From assembly GCA_031310005.1 (NCBI GenBank), contig CM062383.1, positions 2,976,001-3,040,000 on the forward strand: DNA of 64,000 nt, written 5' to 3'. Below the pieces are notes generated by a model. It was given only the letters and a program-made list of their open reading frames with translations, was not told the origin of the DNA and did no database searches. This DNA is from Dactylellina haptotyla. Its lineage: Eukaryota; Ascomycota; Orbiliomycetes; Orbiliales; Orbiliaceae. Shown piece by piece: positions 59,446-64,000 of this stretch. The translations under genes and the position numbers were made by a program. The first letter of the stretch is position 1; each line of letters begins with the position of its first letter.

Positions 59446-61304
59446 ATGTCTCTCCTGCTGATATCCAACCGGCTGCCAATCACTGTCAAGCGCAGCAACG
59501 ATGGCACCTACGACTTCAGCATGTCCTCCGGCGGTCTCGTCACCGGTCTCTCGGGTCTGAAAAAGACGACAACATTCCACTGGTTCGGGTGGGTGGGACG
59601 AGAGATCCCCGAGGACGAGAAGGAGCTGGTCGTCGGAAAGCTCAAGGATGAATATAACGCGGTCCCTGTCTTTCTTTCGGATGATCTGGCGGACAAGCAT
59701 TGTAAGTATTCTCCTTTTAAAAGCAACAATCCTGGGAGGGTAATTGTGAGACTAACTTGTACTTTGACTAGATAACGGATTCTCAAGTAAGCTCCCTGAA
59801 GATACATAACTCCAATATAACATTATAAAATGGGGATACTAATATAGGAAAAATCAAAAAAGACTCGATATTATGGCCCCTCTTCCACTACCACCCCGGT
59901 GAAATCTCCTTCGACGAGCCCGCGTGGATAGCCTACCGCGACGCCAACCGGCTCTTCGCCAAAGCCGTTGCCGCGGTCGTCAAGGAAGGCGATCTGATCT
60001 GGGTCCACGACTACCACCTCATGCTCCTGCCCGCCATGCTCCGCGAGGAAATCGGCGATAAAGTCAAGAACGTCAAGATTGGGTTCTTCTTGCACACCCC
60101 GTTCCCCAGCAGCGAGATCTACAGAATCCTGCCCGTCAGGAATGATATACTGCTCGGCGTGCTGCACTGCGATCTTATCGGGTTTCATACCTATGATTAC
60201 GCCCGACATTTCTTGAGTAGTTGCTCTAGGATATTGTATGTACTCCTGTTGTTCTTTTTTTAAATCCACCTGAACGGAAAAGGATAAGAAAGTCGATGGC
60301 TAACATCGTGGGGTGTAATAAGAGGTCTGAACACCACACCGAACGGTGTAGAGTTCCAAGGCAAGATGGTATCCGTCGGCGCCTTCCCCATCGGTATCGA
60401 CCCGGACAAGTTCTCGGAGGCGCTCACGCAACCTAAAGTCATGAACCGAATCGAGACGCTAGAGAAGAAGTTCCAGGGCGTCAAGTTGATTGTTGGTGTC
60501 GACCGACTGGACTACATCAAGGGCGTGCCGCAGAAACTCCACGCCCTCGAGGTATTCTTGACAGAGCATCCTGAGTGGATTGGCAAGGTACATTTTTCTT
60601 TATCAACAATCTTATTACCGTTTGGGACTAATTTAGATGTTATGCAATAGGTCGTCCTCGTACAGGTCGCCGTACCGAGTAGACAGGACGTCGAAGAGTA
60701 TCAAAACCTCCGTGCGGTCGTCAACGAGCTTGTTGGCAGAATAAACGGCAAATTCGGTACGGTTCTTCCCTATTCCCACCCACATAACCACCTCTACCAT
60801 AAAAATAAGCCTCACACTAACAATTTATCTATAATTTGTAACCAAATAGGAACAATCGAATTCATGCCCATCCACTTCATGCACAAATCTGTCTCCTTCG
60901 ACGAACTCGTCGCCCTCTACGCCGTCTCGGACGTCTGCCTGGTCTCCTCCACCAGAGACGGCATGAACCTCGTGTCCTACGAATACATCGCCTCCCAGCA
61001 AAAACGGCACGGCGTCATGATCCTCTCCGAGTTCGCGGGTGCCGCGCAGAGCCTCAACGGGAGCATCATCGTTAACCCTTGGAATACAGACGAGCTCGCG
61101 ACGGCGATATACGACGGCGTCACTATGCCGCCGGATCTGAGGGAGGCGAATCATCAGAAGCTGTACGGGTATGTGACTAAATATACCAGTGCGTTTTGGG
61201 GCACCAGTTTTGTGAACGAATTGACGAGGATCGCGGAGAATGGAGCTGCTGCCGCCGGTGCGGCGGGGGAGAAGAAGGAAGGCGAGGGGGAGACCGCTGC
61301 GTGA
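59446..61304 (+). CDS. TPS1: Alpha,alpha-trehalose-phosphate synthase (UDP-forming), GT20
   Basis: Six exons: 59446-59701, 59772-59786, 59863-60235, 60323-60587, 60651-60756 and 60850-61304, giving 489 residues, matching yeast Tps1. It joins UDP-glucose and glucose 6-phosphate to trehalose 6-phosphate in the cytosol. Visible blocks: LLISNRLPITVKR, GGLVTGLSGLKK, HYNGFSNSILWPLFHYHPGE, WVHDYHLMLLPAMLRE, GFFLHTPFPSSEIYR, VGAFPIGIDP, VGVDRLDYIKGVPQKLHALE and STRDGMNLVSYEYIA. Exon 2 is a 15-base microexon encoding the middle of HYNGFSN. An alternative acceptor for exon 3 (AG at 59847-59848, exon from 59849) would stay in frame but replace the conserved SNS with RKIKKDS. The C terminus has a short Ala/Glu/Gly tail. 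There is no phosphatase domain, so TPS2 must be elsewhere. Confidence 0.95.
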
Positions 61305-62411
61305 AAGAAGAATATGATTTATAGAATCGATCATGTTGATTGTATGCAGGAGGGGATGGGAAAAAGTTTAGCGGTGTGTTTTGGTTGTTGGATTCCGGGT
61401 GCTCCCTAACAGGTGGGCCTAGGGGAGCTGGCTAGCATGGAGCCTTCCTTTCGTTCTTCTTTTTCTTCTGGTCTATTAAACTCTTGTGAATCTTCCCTTT
61501 TTTCTTTTTCGGTTCTTGCTGTCCATAGTATTTGTCGGTGATTAAATTGAAACAAGTATAAGCTGGGTCGTTCGTCGCATGGAGTTTTACATATCTTTGG
61601 AATACTGTCCGCCATCCTTACTTTTTCATCCAGGATGATCAAGGTAGATTTGGTATTTAGACTAGCCACCGCACATGCGCAATACATACGATCAATGTTA
61701 TAATATGGTTTCTTTTGGACAAAAGGTAACAGGATTGATATTACCGGTATGTGATAGTAAAACGTAGTAAAATAATACCCTGGTCAAGTATAAATCAGAA
61801 TCGAAGGAAGGGAAAGTGAACTGAAAGTGAACTCTCTATAGCGCGAGGAGGAGCGTAGCACAAAAAAACAAAATAAAGAGAAAAAAAGTAAGCATGCAGA
61901 CACCTTATCCGAAACCGTTCCCTCGCGAGTATTTTTTGTGAAAGAATCTCGTTAATGAAAAAGGACCTCTTTTTGGTTTTTGGCGTACAAACGAAAACTT
62001 GAAGAAATAGATGAATAAAAGGTAAAGGAAAGGAAAAAGCAGAATATTCGCCTGTACATTAATTATCCCTAAAACAAGAGAGAAAAAAGAAAAAGGGAAA
62101 AAAATAGAAATCGTGACTAGTAAAACAGATAAAACGCCGGAATGTGTTCAGAGTCTCTCGTCCCAGAAATAATAACAGAAAAAAGCAAAGGTGAAAGAAA
62201 ACTATACGATAATGGTAGCACCTCTGGCAATGATATAACAATAATAGAGAGACTGAGTAATCGATCGTGAGAGTAAGAGGTGTCAAAAGCGGGGTATGCA
62301 TGAGGGGAGAATAAGAAATCATGGAAGTACGATGCCGGCACCACGGTGATCGTCAGGTTGACGGAATCTCGAAGCACTGGCCATCATGGTGTCGAAGAAC
62401 TTTCCCACGTT
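61305..62411. other. Intergenic between convergent genes
   Basis: About 1.1 kb between the 3' ends of TPS1 and the HPC2-like gene. AT-rich with purine-rich runs; short open frames only. No gene seen. Confidence 0.45.
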
Positions 62412-63690
62412 CTACGCAGGAATCGACCTAGGGACTTGCGGGGACGGTTGTGTTGCCGCCGCCATCTTCATGGCCGTCTTCTCCCTCTCTTCCTTTTCTT
62501 TCTCCATCTTCTCCTTGAGTGCCTTTGTGACTCGCGGTTTTCTCGGCGCAGTCGACTTGCCGGCGTTGCCAGCTCCACGTCCGGTACCAGCACCACGTCC
62601 ACCTCGTCCTCTGCCACGTTTTGGAGGGCCACCGTTCGTTCTGTTGGAAAAACGTTAGTATAATGCTCATCGATAAGGATGATAACAATTGCTAAGAACA
62701 AGACGAGTAAAACACGTACCTCTCGATCTGCGGCCTTTCTCCCTCGGGTACCAAAGGCCCGCTGTAGACGAAGAACCCGTCCTTCGACGCGGCCGCCTGC
62801 TCCTCCCACAACATCTCACTGTCGTCGATAAACGGATCGTTCGCATCGTAATACTCGTCGACTCTTCTCCTCCTCTTCTTCGGCTTGTCTTTCTCGCCGG
62901 TCCCGCTAAGCCCAGCGTCACTCATCCCACCACCCAACTTCTCCTCCATTGCACTTTCGGATTCCGATGCATCCATCATGGCCTCGTCGCCGCTAGCATC
63001 GGGGCCCCGTAGCTTGGCACGTGCGAGACGCGGGTTCAATGCTGCCCAGCCGTACTTCTCCTCCGCCATCTTGGAGACGTCGATGTACTTGTTTGTTTCG
63101 CCATTGAGGGAGATCTGGAGGACGACGGTGGGGACCAACGGGTCCGGGTCGTCATCGCCTAGAGCTACGTCGCCGAAAGCTCCAGCGAGCAGTCCACCGG
63201 ATTTAGCAACGGGGACCGTGGAACGCGGTGCCGGTTTCGGGGAGGCAGGAGCTGATGTCGCAGAGGGGGCGGCGCGTTTTCCGGCAGACGACGAGGAGGC
63301 CTTTGTTATCTCGGTGATAGCTTTGGGTTGTGGGGGGGAAAGGGCGGACGAGCTGGGGGGAGCGTTGATGGTTGCATTGGTGGTTGGGGGTGTTAACGCG
63401 GGGGGAGGATTGGCAATTGGGGATCCTTGAGTAGGTCGTAAAGGCGGGGACGGGCCGTTGAGGAGTGCGGAGAGAGCAGGTGACGCGGAGGCTCGATTCT
63501 GTTTTGCAGGGACGTGGTCACTCGCCGGGTAGGGCGAGTAGTCGTTGGAGGAGCGTTCGGGAGACGCCTTTCGTTTCAGTGACTTGGAGGGCGCGTCGGG
63601 GTCGGATTCGACGAGGTCGGTAACCGTGAGACGGCCACTTGTCCTGGATCCTTTTGCGGGGGGGTTCGAGTTAGAACGACGTGGCGGCAT
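62412..63690 (-). CDS. HPC2/ubinuclein-like subunit of the HIR histone chaperone
   Basis: Two exons on the complement, 63690-62720 and 62640-62412, giving 399 residues. The HUN (Hpc2-related/ubinuclein) domain is near residue 300: DEYYDANDPFIDDSEMLWEE and GFFVYSGPLVPEG. This domain binds Hir1/Hir2-type proteins and histone H3.3-H4 and is needed for replication-independent nucleosome assembly in the nucleus. The N-terminal 220 residues are Ser/Pro/Ala-rich and disordered. The second exon adds an RGG-like Gly/Arg run (GRGRGGRGAGTGRG) and a basic, charged helix (KALKEKMEKEKEEREKTAM). The start at 63690 (MPPRRSNS) is preferred over an in-frame ATG 52 codons upstream, which would add a low-complexity Ile/Leu run. 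The HUN motif is intact. Confidence 0.88.
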
Positions 63691-64000
63691 AATTATTATT
63701 ATGATTATTGTATTATTTAGGTGCGGTGCAACGAGCAGGTACGAGTGAGGATTCGGTGGTGGAAATGATGGAAGAGGAAGGGAGAGGAACAGCAACGGTG
63801 TGAAGTACCGCGAGGAAGGAGTGAGAGTAGGTAAGGCAGATAGCACGAGACATGATCCTCGGCATGCCTGAGGAGAGAGGAGAGGAGGGCGTGTCTGAGG
63901 TTGGTGGAGCTGGTGGACGTGAAGCAGAGGAGAAGTGAAGAGGAGGAGGGAGTAAAGCGGAGGGAGGAGGAGGAGGGCAGAATGGCAACACGACGAGGTG
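63691..64000. other. Promoter side of the HPC2-like gene
   Basis: The last 310 bases. An ATT-rich run directly precedes the start codon, then purine-rich GGAGG repeats follow towards the window edge. The open frame on the minus strand here is low complexity and not supported as a gene. Confidence 0.4.

Noticed and set aside
62885-63430. 181-codon plus-strand frame opposite the HPC2-like gene
   Set aside because: Shadow of the Ser/Pro/Ala-rich first exon; the HUN domain is on the minus strand.
63691-63846. Upstream in-frame ATG for the HPC2-like protein
   Set aside because: The extra 52 codons are a Leu/Pro/Ile-run low-complexity sequence; ATG at 63690 begins the basic, family-like N terminus.

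Overview
The window looks like a chromosomal segment of a filamentous ascomycete. Genes are interrupted by short introns (about 50-120 nt) with GTAAGT/GTACGT-type donors and CTAAC/CTGAC branch sites. The gene set fits too: a CCG-9-type trehalose enzyme, an AA9 polysaccharide monooxygenase, a Zn2Cys6 regulator, a fungal rhodopsin-like membrane protein and a NACHT-ankyrin receptor. I cannot name the species. All exon structures were worked out by hand from splice consensus and reading-frame continuity. Each multi-exon model given with exact exons closes to a whole number of codons.

Layout. 1-6.6 kb (plus strand): 3' part of ccg-9, MLH3 mismatch-repair endonuclease, an MPR1-like acetyltransferase. 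9.1-11.8 kb (minus): a Zn2Cys6 transcription factor. 14.2-16.6 kb (plus): eIF2B epsilon (GCD6). 17.3-19.3 kb (minus): a proline-rich low-complexity protein. 19.96-20.03 kb: initiator tRNA-Met. 20.4-31.3 kb is a sparse, visibly AT-rich stretch rich in secreted or membrane proteins: an HNH nuclease, an unrecognised Cys-containing secreted protein, a seven-helix protein and an AA9 LPMO. 33.6-37.3 kb (plus): complex I NDUFS8 and a proteinase K-type subtilase. 38.8-44.7 kb: mitochondrial uS17, a Sap1/Yta6-type AAA ATPase and an Rba50/RPAP1-like protein. 45.1-52.1 kb (minus): an orphan gene and a 1454-residue PNP-NACHT-ankyrin protein. 54-63.7 kb: BSD2-like adaptor, PIMT protein-repair methyltransferase, TPS1 and an HPC2/ubinuclein-like histone chaperone subunit.

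How genes relate. Most are unrelated housekeeping genes, as usual in fungi. Two different trehalose-related enzymes, CCG-9 (family GT4) at the left edge and TPS1 (GT20) near the right, lie about 57 kb apart. The AA9 LPMO, subtilase and HNH nuclease all carry signal peptides and would act outside the cell. The candidate most like an immune or self/non-self system is the PNP-NACHT-ankyrin protein, whose predicted nucleosidase domain is intact by motif.

I recognised no transposase, LTR element, viral relic or CRISPR array. The long gaps (6.6-9.1, 11.8-14.2, 21.3-23.8, 24.8-28.6, 31.3-33.6, 45.8-47.6 kb) hold no gene I can support.
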